DNA of 64,000 nt from Orrella marina (GTDB lineage: Bacteria; Pseudomonadota; Gammaproteobacteria; Burkholderiales; Burkholderiaceae_B). The notes below the pieces were generated by a model. It had not been told where the DNA came from. It saw only the letters and a program-made list of their open reading frames with translations, and made no database searches. Location: NCBI RefSeq assembly GCF_003058465.1, contig NZ_CP028901.1, forward strand, positions 372,001 through 436,000. The letters run 5' to 3'. This document shows positions 50,758 through 60,618 of this stretch, piece after piece (positions within the stretch are counted from its first letter, which is position 1; each line of letters starts with the position of its first letter). A program made the translations under genes and the position numbers.

Positions 50758-53478
50758 TCAGAGCGCAAGTGCCTTGCCCACCACCTCACGCGTGTTTGGT
50801 GACAGATCGGACTGGTCCGCAACTGACTGTAGTGCAGCCTGCATCATATCTTGCGTAACCGGACGGTGGTGACGCCAGTGGTCCAATACCCGTGCCAGAC
50901 GCGCAGCAACTTCCGGGTTGCTGCGGTCCAGATCGATGACTTGCTCGGCCCAGAACTGGTAGCCGCTGCCGTCTGCAGCGTGGAATCCGAGCGGATTGTT
51001 AGCGCAGAACTGGAACAGCAAAGCCCGGACGCGATTCGGGTTGCGTCGGTTGAAGGCAGGGTGCTGCATGAGCGAACGGGCTTTGGCTACATCTGTCGTC
51101 GGTGCGCTCGCCTGCAGGGCAAACCATTTGTCAATGACGAGTGCATTGTCCTGAAAACGTGTGTAGAAAGATTCGCTCGCATCGAGCACGGCAGAATCAT
51201 GCTCTGGGTGACGGAAAAGAGCCAGTAAAGCACCAAGTCTGGCGGTCATGTTGCCAGCCCTGTCATATTGTGCCAACGCAAGCGCCTTACCCTGGGTGCT
51301 GCCCATTTGGCAAAGCCAGTCCAGTGCCAGATTAACCAGCGCCCTGCGACCCGCAGCCAGTGCCGAGGGGTCAAACACGTCCTTACTATCATCACCATCA
51401 GCCTGCGCCTCAGTGACGATCTGCACCAGCGCTGTTTCGAGGGGGCGCGCCAGAATCTGGACGAGTCTGTTCTTTGCCTGTGCAACGGCCAGAGGATCCA
51501 TCTGATCCATCTGGTGCAGCAAATACTTGTCACTTGGCATCTCAAGCAGTCGGGTACGGTAAGCATCGTCCAGTGTGGTGTCCTGCAGGATCAGCGAGAA
51601 CGTATCCGATAGTGTATGGATACTGGTTGTCAGACTCTCGGGGAGATCAGTCCGGGCCTGCCCGTCGTCCGCCAGTTCTGCAAGTTTCAGTACTGCGTTG
51701 CTCAAGAGTATCTGGGTCGCTTCCCAGCGCGCAAAGGCGTTCGGATCGTGTCGCGCCAGCCGATGCAGCGCCTCCTGTGGCTGCGAGATCTCAAGCCGGA
51801 CAGGTGCCGAAAAATCCCTGAGGAAGGACCCGGCTGCGTCCTGCGTCCAGCCGTTGATCAGCCAGCTTTGGGACTGCCTGGTCAGTTCCAGCAAAAGGGT
51901 CTGCCCATGTTGCTCATCGCACTGGAGTGTGAGCGACTCACCTTGCTGGTTGATTGCACCGAGCAGAACAGGAATGTGAAATGGCTGCTTCTCGATATTT
52001 GCGTTGCGCTCCACGCCAACTGGCGGACACTGCTGAGAAAGTGTCAGTCGAATCTGGTCGTGTTCGGAGGTCCTCTCGGTCGTCACTTTGACGCTCGGCG
52101 TACCTGCTTGCGAGTACCAGCGTGCAAACACGGTCAGGTCACGTTCCGGGTGACGGGTCTGCCATGCATGCTGCATGGCATCCACAAAGTCGTCGCAGGT
52201 CACCGCCTGGCCATCGTGGCGTCTGAAATACTCTTTCATCCCCAGCTGAAAGATCTCCTCTCCCAGCAGTGTATGCATCATGCGGATGACTTCCGCGCCT
52301 TTCTCGTAGACTGTGGCGGTATAGAAATTGCTGATCTCTTCGTAGCTTTGCGGGCGGATCGGGTGTGCCATCGGGCCGGCATCTTCCGGGAACTGCGCCG
52401 CACGCAGCATCGCCACATCATCAATGCGCTTGACTGAGCGGGCACTCGCTGCGCGGGCCGGGTCAAGCCCCTCAGCCTTCATGTCGGCTGTGAACTCCTG
52501 GTCCCGAAATACAGTCAATCCCTCCTTGAGGCTGAGCTGGAACCAGTCCCGGCAGGTGACCCGGTTGCCAGTCCAGTTGTGGAAGTACTCGTGGCCGATG
52601 ACTGCTTCAATCCCCTCAAAATTAGAGTCAGTTGCGGTTTCCGGGTCAGCAAGTACATATGCTGCGTTGAAGACGTTCAGACCTTTGTTTTCCATGGCGC
52701 CCATGTTGAAGTCGGCTGCAACCACAATCATGAATCTGTCCAGATCAAGTTCCAGATCGAATCGGGATTCGTCCCAGCGCAGTGCCCTGATGAGGCTCTC
52801 CATGGCCCACAGCGTTCGGTCAAACGTCCCTGGGTCGCTGTAGATTTGCAACAACACCTCTCGCCCACTGCGGGTGCGCACAGTTTGTTCGCGGCAGTCA
52901 AACTGTCCGGCTACCAGGGCGAACAGATAACTGGGTTTGAGAAACGGATCTTCCCAGACGCAGGACTGACGCCCGTCGGGCAACTGCTCAGCGTGAATCC
53001 GGTTGCCATTGGACAGCAGAATGGGATACACATCGGGATCTGCTCTCAAGGTGACCTGGAACCGTGACATGACATCTGGCCGGTCGGCAAACCAGCTGAT
53101 GCGCCTGAAACCCTCCGGTTCACACTGGGTAAAGAGACTCTTCCCCGATACGTAAAGCCCCATCAGGGCATCATTGGACGACGGATTGCAGGAACTGTCG
53201 ATCTCCAGTGTGCACGCCCGCGGCAAGCTTCGAATAATGAGCTTGCCCAGATCTTTGTCGAGTTCGTAGTGGTCCCAGCTCTGCCCGTCGATCCGCAGGC
53301 CTCTCAGGTCAATCGCTTCTCCATCAAGTATCAGCGCCTCGCCTGTCATCGTGTCGGCCTTGGCCTTGACGTCAATCTTCGTATGCACCAGCGTGCACTT
53401 CGGATCGAGATCGAATTCGAGATGAATGGCAGGAAGCTCGTAAGGGTAGGGGGTGTAATCAGTTCGTTGAATTGTCAT
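50758..53478 (-). CDS. pepN: Aminopeptidase N (M1 family)
   Basis: 906 aa, close to E. coli PepN in length. The exopeptidase signature GAMENKGLNVFN is followed by the zinc motif HEYFHNWTGNRVTCRDW, with the third ligand Glu in LKEGLTVFRDQEF. After the catalytic domain comes the long helical C-terminal domain (ALALAQYDRAGNMTARLGAL, NPNRVRALLFQFCANN). It is a cytoplasmic broad-specificity aminopeptidase in peptide recycling. Intact. Confidence 0.97.
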   Translation of the reverse strand: MTIQRTDYTPYPYELPAIHLEFDLDPKCTLVHTKIDVKAKADTMTGEALILDGEAIDLRGLRIDGQSWDHYELDKDLGKLIIRSLPRACTLEIDSSCNPSSNDALMGLYVSGKSLFTQCEPEGFRRISWFADRPDVMSRFQVTLRADPDVYPILLSNGNRIHAEQLPDGRQSCVWEDPFLKPSYLFALVAGQFDCREQTVRTRSGREVLLQIYSDPGTFDRTLWAMESLIRALRWDESRFDLELDLDRFMIVVAADFNMGAMENKGLNVFNAAYVLADPETATDSNFEGIEAVIGHEYFHNWTGNRVTCRDWFQLSLKEGLTVFRDQEFTADMKAEGLDPARAASARSVKRIDDVAMLRAAQFPEDAGPMAHPIRPQSYEEISNFYTATVYEKGAEVIRMMHTLLGEEIFQLGMKEYFRRHDGQAVTCDDFVDAMQHAWQTRHPERDLTVFARWYSQAGTPSVKVTTERTSEHDQIRLTLSQQCPPVGVERNANIEKQPFHIPVLLGAINQQGESLTLQCDEQHGQTLLLELTRQSQSWLINGWTQDAAGSFLRDFSAPVRLEISQPQEALHRLARHDPNAFARWEATQILLSNAVLKLAELADDGQARTDLPESLTTSIHTLSDTFSLILQDTTLDDAYRTRLLEMPSDKYLLHQMDQMDPLAVAQAKNRLVQILARPLETALVQIVTEAQADGDDSKDVFDPSALAAGRRALVNLALDWLCQMGSTQGKALALAQYDRAGNMTARLGALLALFRHPEHDSAVLDASESFYTRFQDNALVIDKWFALQASAPTTDVAKARSLMQHPAFNRRNPNRVRALLFQFCANNPLGFHAADGSGYQFWAEQVIDLDRSNPEVAARLARVLDHWRHHRPVTQDMMQAALQSVADQSDLSPNTREVVGKALAL

Positions 53479-53745
53479 GCGCAGATCTGCCCAGGGGCCC
53501 GGTTAAATGCGTTTCAGGAATCCTTCCATATGGGCCTCATTGTATGACCGACATTCAAGCCTTGCTTGATTCAAGGTCGATTGGAGGCCGGGTTGGGCGT
53601 GGTTGTGTTGTTCTGCGAACGGAGGTGAGCGCATCCGATCAGCCTGGCTGAGTCGTATGGCGGGCTGTCTCCGCCCTTTGAAAGGCTAGCCCGGATTGGC
53701 GCACCACATCGGGTATCGCTATGAAGCGAGGCGGGCGTCATGCTT

Positions 53746-55401
53746 TCAAGGTTGACTGGAGTTTGCAATTAAAGACTGATCCGCCCCGGATTTTTCGCTT
53801 TGGGTCATTGCCTGCGACACGAGTTCTGATGCAGTAGCAACCCGGGATTGCGCCTCATGCTCATCCAGCATGCGCAGAACGCGCTCGCGGATCATTGCAT
53901 CGTGCAGTTCGGTTTGACGCACCTCGTCGCGTAGTGACTTTAACAATGACGCGGCCATGAACACCATCAGCACCATGAACGGAAATGCGGCGACAATTGA
54001 AATGGTTTGCAAGGCTTGAAGCCCACCTGTCAGCAACAAAACGCCTGCTACCCCAGCCTGGATTCCACCCCAGACAAAGCGCAAAGTACGACTGGGTACC
54101 AAAGCCCCTTTTGCGGTAAACATGCCCAGCACAAAGGTGGCGGAGTTGGCGGACGTGATTACAAACAGCCCGATTAAAATCAGAAAAAGAATGCTGCTAA
54201 CGTTATAGGCTGGCAATAGCTCCAGCATGCCAAACAAGCCAGCGCTCACTTCTACGTCTACGAGTTGCGCCAGATGGGCGTTCTCAAACATTTCAAAATA
54301 CAGTGCTGATCCGCCAAACGTGGCAAACCAGACAGCGCTCAGCAAGACAGGTACGCCGATGACGCCAAGCAGGAACTGGCGTATTGTGCGTCCACGTGAA
54401 ATGCGCGCAATGAACGAACCGACGAAGGGCGCCCACGACAACCCCCAGGCCCAGTAGAAAATCGTCCAGCGCTGCACCCAGTCTTCGCCGGTGTAGGGCG
54501 ACATGACAAAGCTCATGCCAAACATGTTATTGAAATAGTCGCCAATGGCGTTTGTCATGGCTGCTGTAATAAAGTCGGTAGGGCCAGCGAAGAAAACAAA
54601 AACGAGCAATACTGCCGCCAGCATAATGTTCAGATCACTGACATAGCGGATACCGCTTTCAAGTGGCGTCAATGAAGCCAGCATGAAAATCAGGCTGACC
54701 CCGGCAAGAATCATAAGTTGTGATTCGAAACCAAATGGGAAACCAAAGACTGCCTGAGCCCCGCTATTGAGCTGAATCATGCCCAGGCCCAGAGTCGTGG
54801 CGACACCAAACACGGTGGACACCACCGCCAGAATGTTAATGGCGTGTCCCAGGCTGCCGTCAACGCGGTTACCCAGCGTCGAACGAAATCCTTCGCTGAT
54901 CAGGCCGCCGCGTTGCAGTCGAAAGCGCACGTACGCAATGCTAAGGCCAACCACGGCAAAGTTGGCCCATTGATGGAAACCCCAGTGGAACAGGGAATAC
55001 TGCATTGCCAGACTGGCTGCCTGTGCAGTGGCGGGCTCTGCCCTGCCCAAAGGCGGCGTGATGAAGTGAGTCATAGGCTCGGCCACACCCCAGAACACCA
55101 GACCCACCCCCATACCAGCCGAAAAAATCATGCCCAGCCAGGAGAAATACGAAAACTCGGGTGCCTCACCCTCGACACCAAGGCGGATATCGCCGTATCG
55201 ACTAAAGGCCACTCCCAGACAAAATACAAGAAAGCCAGTGGTAATGACTAGATACAGCCAGCCGAAATGAGAAGTTGTGAAGTGCAACACGTTGGCAGCG
55301 GTGGTGGCGAGCTCTGCAGGGCTCACTGCCCCGTAAAACACAAACCCGCTTAATATCAGCGCTGAAACATAGAAAACCCACCCTGGTCGTTCAGAACTCA
55401 A
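53746..55401 (-). CDS. BCCT-family transporter (betaine/choline/carnitine type)
   Basis: A 551-aa protein with twelve hydrophobic segments. BCCT motifs are present: GMIFSAGMGVGLVFWGVAEP, HWGFHQWANFAVVGLSIAY, and the aromatic family signature FYWAWGLSWAPFVGSFIARI with SRGRTIRQF. Members take up glycine betaine, choline, carnitine, proline betaine or DMSP with sodium or protons, often for osmoprotection. The hydrophilic C-terminal tail (about 60 residues, EVRQTELHDAMIRERVLRML onward) is of the length that senses osmotic stress in some members. A 345-bp leader separates it from an apparent promoter region; no riboswitch is convincing. The substrate is undetermined. Confidence 0.93.
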   Translation of the reverse strand: MSSERPGWVFYVSALILSGFVFYGAVSPAELATTAANVLHFTTSHFGWLYLVITTGFLVFCLGVAFSRYGDIRLGVEGEAPEFSYFSWLGMIFSAGMGVGLVFWGVAEPMTHFITPPLGRAEPATAQAASLAMQYSLFHWGFHQWANFAVVGLSIAYVRFRLQRGGLISEGFRSTLGNRVDGSLGHAINILAVVSTVFGVATTLGLGMIQLNSGAQAVFGFPFGFESQLMILAGVSLIFMLASLTPLESGIRYVSDLNIMLAAVLLVFVFFAGPTDFITAAMTNAIGDYFNNMFGMSFVMSPYTGEDWVQRWTIFYWAWGLSWAPFVGSFIARISRGRTIRQFLLGVIGVPVLLSAVWFATFGGSALYFEMFENAHLAQLVDVEVSAGLFGMLELLPAYNVSSILFLILIGLFVITSANSATFVLGMFTAKGALVPSRTLRFVWGGIQAGVAGVLLLTGGLQALQTISIVAAFPFMVLMVFMAASLLKSLRDEVRQTELHDAMIRERVLRMLDEHEAQSRVATASELVSQAMTQSEKSGADQSLIANSSQP

Positions 55402-56442
55402 AACTCATCTCCATCGGTTATGCGCTGCCCCTCGCTCACGGTACGTAACTGAGAGCAACTTGATCCCAGGCCCCGGAGGATCCGGTCTGGTTCGAAGGGC
55501 AGACTTGCTTTCTTCACTTCACATCTTCTCTCTACCATAGCAACGGGCGAAAGATCTGAACAGAACCCCTCTCTTCTTGTCGGCCGGAGGGATGGGCGCC
55601 TGTGATCGTTTCGTTCTGGAAGCAGGCGAGCATTGCGCAGCAATGCTAGAGCGGAACTGCTTGAACGCCGGGAGTGGGCAAATTTTGCAGTTCAGGTTCG
55701 CTCATGAAATCGCTATCGCCGAACGAAATGGTGGGCATTCCGGGCATGAGTGCTCGGAGGTCGATTAGTCTCCCGTCCCAGGTAGAACCAGGATGGGCTC
55801 AGTCCTAAGGTAATGCTGTTCGCAGACATGAGTGACCAATGGCGAAGGTGCCGTGTGCGTTGATGTTTGGCGTTCGGGAGACGTTTCTCAACCCTCAATG
55901 CCAGACGGTCTTCTGCCATGACCTGCGTCTGGCAAGTGGTTGTCTGCTATCAGAAACAGCCCCAGCAGAAACAGCAGAAATCGTGGAGGTTCATTGTGGA
56001 AGTGCGTTTCTCCGGAACATTACCCGATCATCATCTTCGCAACAGCGCCTTCCCCCACGAGATCCAGTTGTGATGAATACTGAAGCCATTCGGGCAACAT
56101 GGCGCGTGCGCCCAGAAGGGCATCAACCGGACTGGTCTCTACTTGAGAGTAAACGGGATCTCGATGGAAGCGTTGTTTATCTGGATACAGCGGGGATGCC
56201 AGGGCCCGAGTGCGGTGGGTCCTGCCACCAGAGTTTCCCGCTATGTCGCGCCGATGGAGCCAGATTCTTCACTGTGACTGGAGTGCAGGAGTGGCGTGCT
56301 CGTCAAAGAGAAGTACTTGACGATCAAGCAAGGCACTCGATAAGGTCTGTCGCGCTCCGTGCGACCACTAGCGTGCGACCAGCCATGTATGGCTAGCCAT
56401 ATTCCGATTCAGTCAAGCGAAGGACTGGCGTTTGCCGGGTCC
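55402..56442. other. Gene-poor region between the BCCT and H-NS-like genes
   Basis: About 1 kb. The side next to the BCCT gene must hold its promoter. A plus-strand frame of 185 codons (55839-56396) has no recognisable domain, a biased Arg/Cys/Ser composition and no good ribosome site, so I do not call it a gene. Confidence 0.5.
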
Positions 56443-56874
56443 TCAGATGCCAGACGTGCTATTGCTGAGGCTCAGAGTGTTCTGATCGGCTGAAGGCTGT
56501 GGCTGCTCCTTGGGTTCGATCAGAAACTGATCCCGGCTGACGCCACGGCTTTCTGCTTCTGTGATCCAGCGTGGTGGTTTGCCACGACCAGTCCACTTGT
56601 CGTCAGTTTCCGGATTGCGATACTTGGGTGCAACGGGTCCGCGAGGTGCGCCGACTGATTTGCGTGCTGTGCGGGTCTTGGCCGCGACGCGCCCACCTTT
56701 GGCGTAGGCTGCAAGCAGCTCCTCCGGGGTGATTTCATACTCTTTCATCGACCGGATGATGTTGTCAATCACTGGCTGACGATTCTTGCTTTCAAGAAGC
56801 TCGATCTGTCGCTGCAGCTTCTCCATCTCTTTCTTGATCTTGGCTTTTTTGGCTGCAAAGCTGTTGCGTACCAT
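56443..56874 (-). CDS. H-NS-family nucleoid-associated protein
   Basis: 143 aa. The N-terminal part is a coiled coil (AAKKAKIKKEMEKLQRQIEL) for oligomerisation. A basic linker (GGRVAAKTRTARKSVGAPRG) leads to the C-terminal DNA-binding domain with KYRNPETDDKWTGRGKPPRW, the H-NS/BpH3 core ending in WI. A 40-residue tail follows. It binds AT-rich DNA and silences transcription, especially of acquired DNA such as the AT-rich cassette at 25-31 kb (inference). The stretch upstream is itself AT-rich, compatible with autoregulation. Confidence 0.93.
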   Translation of the reverse strand: MVRNSFAAKKAKIKKEMEKLQRQIELLESKNRQPVIDNIIRSMKEYEITPEELLAAYAKGGRVAAKTRTARKSVGAPRGPVAPKYRNPETDDKWTGRGKPPRWITEAESRGVSRDQFLIEPKEQPQPSADQNTLSLSNSTSGI

Positions 56875-59057
56875 GAGTGCTTCCCCTTTATGGTTGGAAA
56901 AGTTAATTGATTGTGAATAAAAGAAAATTTAAAAAAACGAACGGTAAAAACAATGATCTCTATGCGCAGGCACTGTTTCAGCAATCTGAATTGCCTGGTC
57001 AGCCTTTTGATGGGCTCGGATCACTGATCGATTCCTTCAGTCTCCTGAATCTCTTGTGCAGGACTGTTCCCGAAAAGTCCACAAGGCGGATAACAAAAAA
57101 CGCGACGAACAAGCGGGGTAAAAAGTCAGTTACCAAACAGACGCTCAAAAAAAGGCACAGTCATAATAGAGTGCGACTAAATTTTGGTTAATCCGGTTTG
57201 CAAGTTCTTAAGGTGTTCACGCCTGGGGCAAACCACTCCTCATTGGCTGAATATCAAATCAATCTTTATTTTTCAGTCACGGATGCAGGATGAGTAAAAG
57301 AGCAATTTATAAAACAGTAGTGCATAAAACAGCATTCTCTAAATTAATCTGGTTCTAATGTGAGCTTTAAAGTCGGTCTGCACGAAGTCATCAAACAGTC
57401 TTCTTGTAACACCACCCATCGTTAACATAACGATTTTCTGCGGTGTCGGTATGTAAAGCATGACCAAAGAGTCCTTGCTTTTAAAAGACATCCTTCGAAG
57501 AAGAGAGATCTGGAGTTGTCCAGATGGAACACACCATCCTGCCAAATAAAACCATTGGTTCAGTGCAACTAAAATTCATCAGTACCGGCTTTCAGATAGG
57601 GAAACCAGCAAAGTTTCCAGCAAATTAACAAACAATGAAACAGCTCAAAAACAGCCAAACAACTTAAAGGGAAACTGAAGGAGTAACCAGGGCAGACTCG
57701 TTGAGGGAGAGAATCAAAGGCGCTAGCTCATAAAAGTCGTGATTCACATTCCATGCCTTGAGTCGCCGGCAGCTCGTATCTGTAAGTGTTGATCCGTTTG
57801 ATGCACAGTCCACGTGAGTCGTACTGTTGAGTCTTGCCTGGCACCATCACGCGCTGAACGACAGTTGCACTTCGAGGCGCCTGTAACCACACGGGTGCGG
57901 GCTGTGCAACTGCTGGTTTCCTGACAGACGCTCCGGTTAAGTCGGAAGCGGCTTTCCAGCTGTTTGATCCAGTGAGCAACTGATTTCGACCTGTATCTTG
58001 AGAGCTATTATTGATTGCATGGTTCATGTTTTTGCGAATTATAAACATTAATCCATATAAATGCTTGTCACTGGTGAAATTATTATCATGTCCGGACAAA
58101 TGTAATATCCATTTCTCGATCCGAGGATTAAGTAGAATTTTGCCAGGGGCGGATGATTTCCTAACGTTGCGCGAAAGCATGGCAGGATGCGCGTAACTGA
58201 GGGAGAGATTCCCGGGATTGTCTTACCTTGCCTGAAAGTGAGTCGTGTCACTGTACTTGCGTCTTTTTAGTTGCATAACATCGAGCGAGGTATAGTCAAT
58301 TCAATCCGGAGGATGTAAGGAGTTGTTGTTAAAAATATTCAAAAGAGCTGTCGAGTTTCAGCGGTCCAGAGGATGACTGGCCAGTCTGGTCAGTTGTCAG
58401 CGCGGCGAGGTCCCATAATATCCCTGCGAGTCTCTTTTGATACGCATGCGCTGGTCGCAAACGAGAACTCGATACTACGATCCAGTCCCGTGGTCGGAAC
58501 AAACAGGAAGCAGTCGGTATGACCATAAACACCAGAATGAGAGCTGCTGCAAGACGGCCAAAGTGCGCCCGGTACATTGAGTCTGCCAAGGTGTTGGTTG
58601 CAGTGCCTGGATTTTTCAGAAAGTCCTTTGCAAAGTGTCGAAGTAGAAATCCGGATAGTCCGCAAGGCGGATTCCGGGATGGATTAAGTGCGCGTTGCAG
58701 CAGTTGACCAACTGTGAGCGCAAGCCCCAGACTTTAGTCATTGGGTGGTTCAGGGTTTCTTTGTTGCAACGGCGCCCAACCTTGACGAAAGGGGCGTATT
58801 TCACGATTGAACGACCAGTCCGGACGTACTATCAGATAACCGCAAGCAAAAGCCTGCGAAACGGCAAAGGAGGGGCAACGGCCTCGTTAGCGATGTACGC
58901 GTTACATCTGGTGTGTCGTGAGACAAGTTCTCTCGGGTGAGCTCACAGCCTTATCGTTCGACTCAGCAGCGATTCAATCCGGCTTCGCATCTTTTGCGGT
59001 AAAGGTGGCTGGGCAAACCCGGTTGTTTGGAAAACTCTTTTGTAGGCAGGAGAAGTC
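56875..59057. other. 2.2-kb AT-rich, gene-poor region
   Basis: No gene I can support. Minus-strand frames of 150 codons (57728-58180, ends NTYRYELPATQGMECESRLL) and 86 codons (58329-58589, with a hydrophobic stretch LAAALILVFMVIPTASC resembling a signal or lipobox) are candidates, but show no family features. Near 57070 and 58655 a similar segment recurs (AGTCCRCAAGGCGGAT), in the second case within a dyad (TCCGCAAGGCGGA). An IS200-like hairpin lies at 58710-58755. Perhaps an eroded acquired region. Confidence 0.5.
58710..58755 (+). repeat. IS200/IS605-like end hairpin, copy 2
   Basis: CTGTGAGCGCAAGCCCCAGA, CTTTAGTCATTGGGTGGTTCAG in sequence form the same element as copy 3 at 62079, with three substitutions and one insertion over 45 nt. 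No transposase gene attached. Confidence 0.65.
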
Positions 59058-59603
59058 ATGGAAATGTTGCACCGGGCCGATCAGTCCGCAGTCATTCTCG
59101 TTGATTTACAGGCCAGGCTGATGCCGAGTATCCATGAGGGTGAGCGGATCGTGACGCAGGCCGTGCGTCTTGCCCGGATCGCCCGCGTACTCGGCGTGCC
59201 TGTTGTCGCAACGGAACAGAACCCGCAAGGATTAGGTCACAGTGACCCGCGTATTCAGGCCGAGTGTGACCGGGTCATGAGCAAGTCCCACTTCAATGCA
59301 TGCGAGGAGGGATTGACCGAGATGCTGCCGGCAACCTCTCGGCACGCGATCGTGGCAGGTTGTGAGGCACACGTCTGTGTCTTGCAGACCTGCATGGGTT
59401 TGCTGGAACGCGATTTTCGGGTCACACTGGTGATCGATGCAATTGGATCACGGGCCGATCTCAGCCGACTTGCGGCAATTGAACGACTGGGTATGCTCCA
59501 ACACGAAGGCCTGGTGCTCGCATCGGTTGAAATGGTGGCGTTTGAGTGGCTTCGAACATGCAGGCATCCGAAGTTCCGTGAAGCGCTGGCGCTGATCAAG
59601 TAG
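59058..59603 (+). CDS. Isochorismatase-family cysteine hydrolase
   Basis: 181 aa. The N-terminal SAVILVDLQARLMPSI carries the catalytic Asp, MSKSHFNA the Lys region, and IVAGCEAHVCVLQTCMGLLE the nucleophilic Cys with the preceding cis-peptide pattern. Members hydrolyse amides, such as nicotinamide or N-carbamoyl compounds; small ones like this (YcaC type) are mostly of unknown substrate. The start has AGGAG 7 nt ahead. The next gene, a nitrilase-family amidase, starts 10 bp after its stop, so they form an operon. Confidence 0.88.
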   Translation: MEMLHRADQSAVILVDLQARLMPSIHEGERIVTQAVRLARIARVLGVPVVATEQNPQGLGHSDPRIQAECDRVMSKSHFNACEEGLTEMLPATSRHAIVAGCEAHVCVLQTCMGLLERDFRVTLVIDAIGSRADLSRLAAIERLGMLQHEGLVLASVEMVAFEWLRTCRHPKFREALALIK

Positions 59604-59613
59604 GAGTGCTCAT

Positions 59614-60549
59614 ATGAACACTCGCACGAGTACCAATAATGACTCAAGTGGCACCCAGGACCAGGTCGAAACAGGCGCGACTGGACAGGTGATTGTTGCA
59701 GCGATCCAGATGGTTTCGGGTCCCTGCGTTCAGGACAACCTGGAGCAGGCGCGGACGCTGGTAGAACAGGCGGTGCACCAAGGTGCGCAGATGGTGGCTT
59801 TGCCAGAGTACTTCTGCCTGCTTGGTCCGGACGAGACAGCGAAGGTCAAGGTGGCCGAGCCTGAAGGGCAGGGACCAATCCAGTTCTTCATGTCAGATCT
59901 GGCCAGGCGGCTTGGTGTCTGGGTTTGTGCAGGGACCCTGCCATTGCAAAGCCCGGATCCCGCCAAGGTCTACAACACCAGTCTGATGTTTGCGCCTGAC
60001 GGCGCGAGCGTTGCCCGTTACGACAAGATCCATCTTTTTCGGTATACGTCCGATACGGAACAGTTCGATGAAGGCAGAACGATCCTGGCAGGCACACAGT
60101 CCGTTGTGGCAACGTGCCGGTTCGGAGTAGCTGATAGGGAGCGGATCGGGACGCCTGATGTCGAGTCAGCCAGTGGCACTACGATTCGCGTCGGTATGTC
60201 GGTCTGCTATGACCTGCGGTTTCCGGAAATGTATCGAAAGATGGGGGAGGTGGACTTGATTCTTGTACCGTCTGCCTTCACATATACGACAGGACATGCG
60301 CACTGGGAAACGCTGCTTAAGGCGAGGGCCATTGAAAACCAGTGCTACGTGCTGGCACCCGCACAGGGTGGCACCCATCCACATGGACGTCGCACGTGGG
60401 GTCATTCGATGCTGATCGACCCATGGGGTGAGATCATTGGAGAACTGCCACAGGGGCCCGGTGTGATCATGGGACAATTGAGCCTTGAGCGACTGCGAGC
60501 AGTCCGTCAGTCCTTGCCAGCGCTATGCAACCGGGTGTTCCAGATCTGA
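59614..60549 (+). CDS. Carbon-nitrogen hydrolase (Nit2-like amidase)
   Basis: 311 aa. The nitrilase catalytic triad is in place: Glu in VALPEYF, Lys in YDKIHLF and Cys in VGMSVCYDLRFPE. Downstream AHWETLLKARAIENQCYVLA and GRRTWGHSMLIDPWGEII match the branch of Nit1/Nit2 and NitFhit proteins. Close relatives hydrolyse deaminated glutathione or omega-amides. The first 25 residues are Thr/Ser-rich and probably disordered. AGGAG precedes the start. tldD follows after 69 bp, a linkage often seen in beta- and gammaproteobacteria. Confidence 0.9.
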   Translation: MNTRTSTNNDSSGTQDQVETGATGQVIVAAIQMVSGPCVQDNLEQARTLVEQAVHQGAQMVALPEYFCLLGPDETAKVKVAEPEGQGPIQFFMSDLARRLGVWVCAGTLPLQSPDPAKVYNTSLMFAPDGASVARYDKIHLFRYTSDTEQFDEGRTILAGTQSVVATCRFGVADRERIGTPDVESASGTTIRVGMSVCYDLRFPEMYRKMGEVDLILVPSAFTYTTGHAHWETLLKARAIENQCYVLAPAQGGTHPHGRRTWGHSMLIDPWGEIIGELPQGPGVIMGQLSLERLRAVRQSLPALCNRVFQI

Positions 60550-60618
60550 GCCCCTGCGTACGCCATCCAACGAACGCAATGCTGTGAATGCAATCTTTTT
60601 GATGCGAGTGAATATTAG

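Noticed and set aside
55402..55600. Glycine-type riboswitch ahead of the BCCT gene
   Set aside because: Some short purine-rich and CTCTCAG-like pieces are present on the minus strand, but not the ordered conserved core.
55839..56396. 185-codon plus-strand frame
   Set aside because: No domain, biased Arg/Ser/Cys content, no ribosome site; probably chance.
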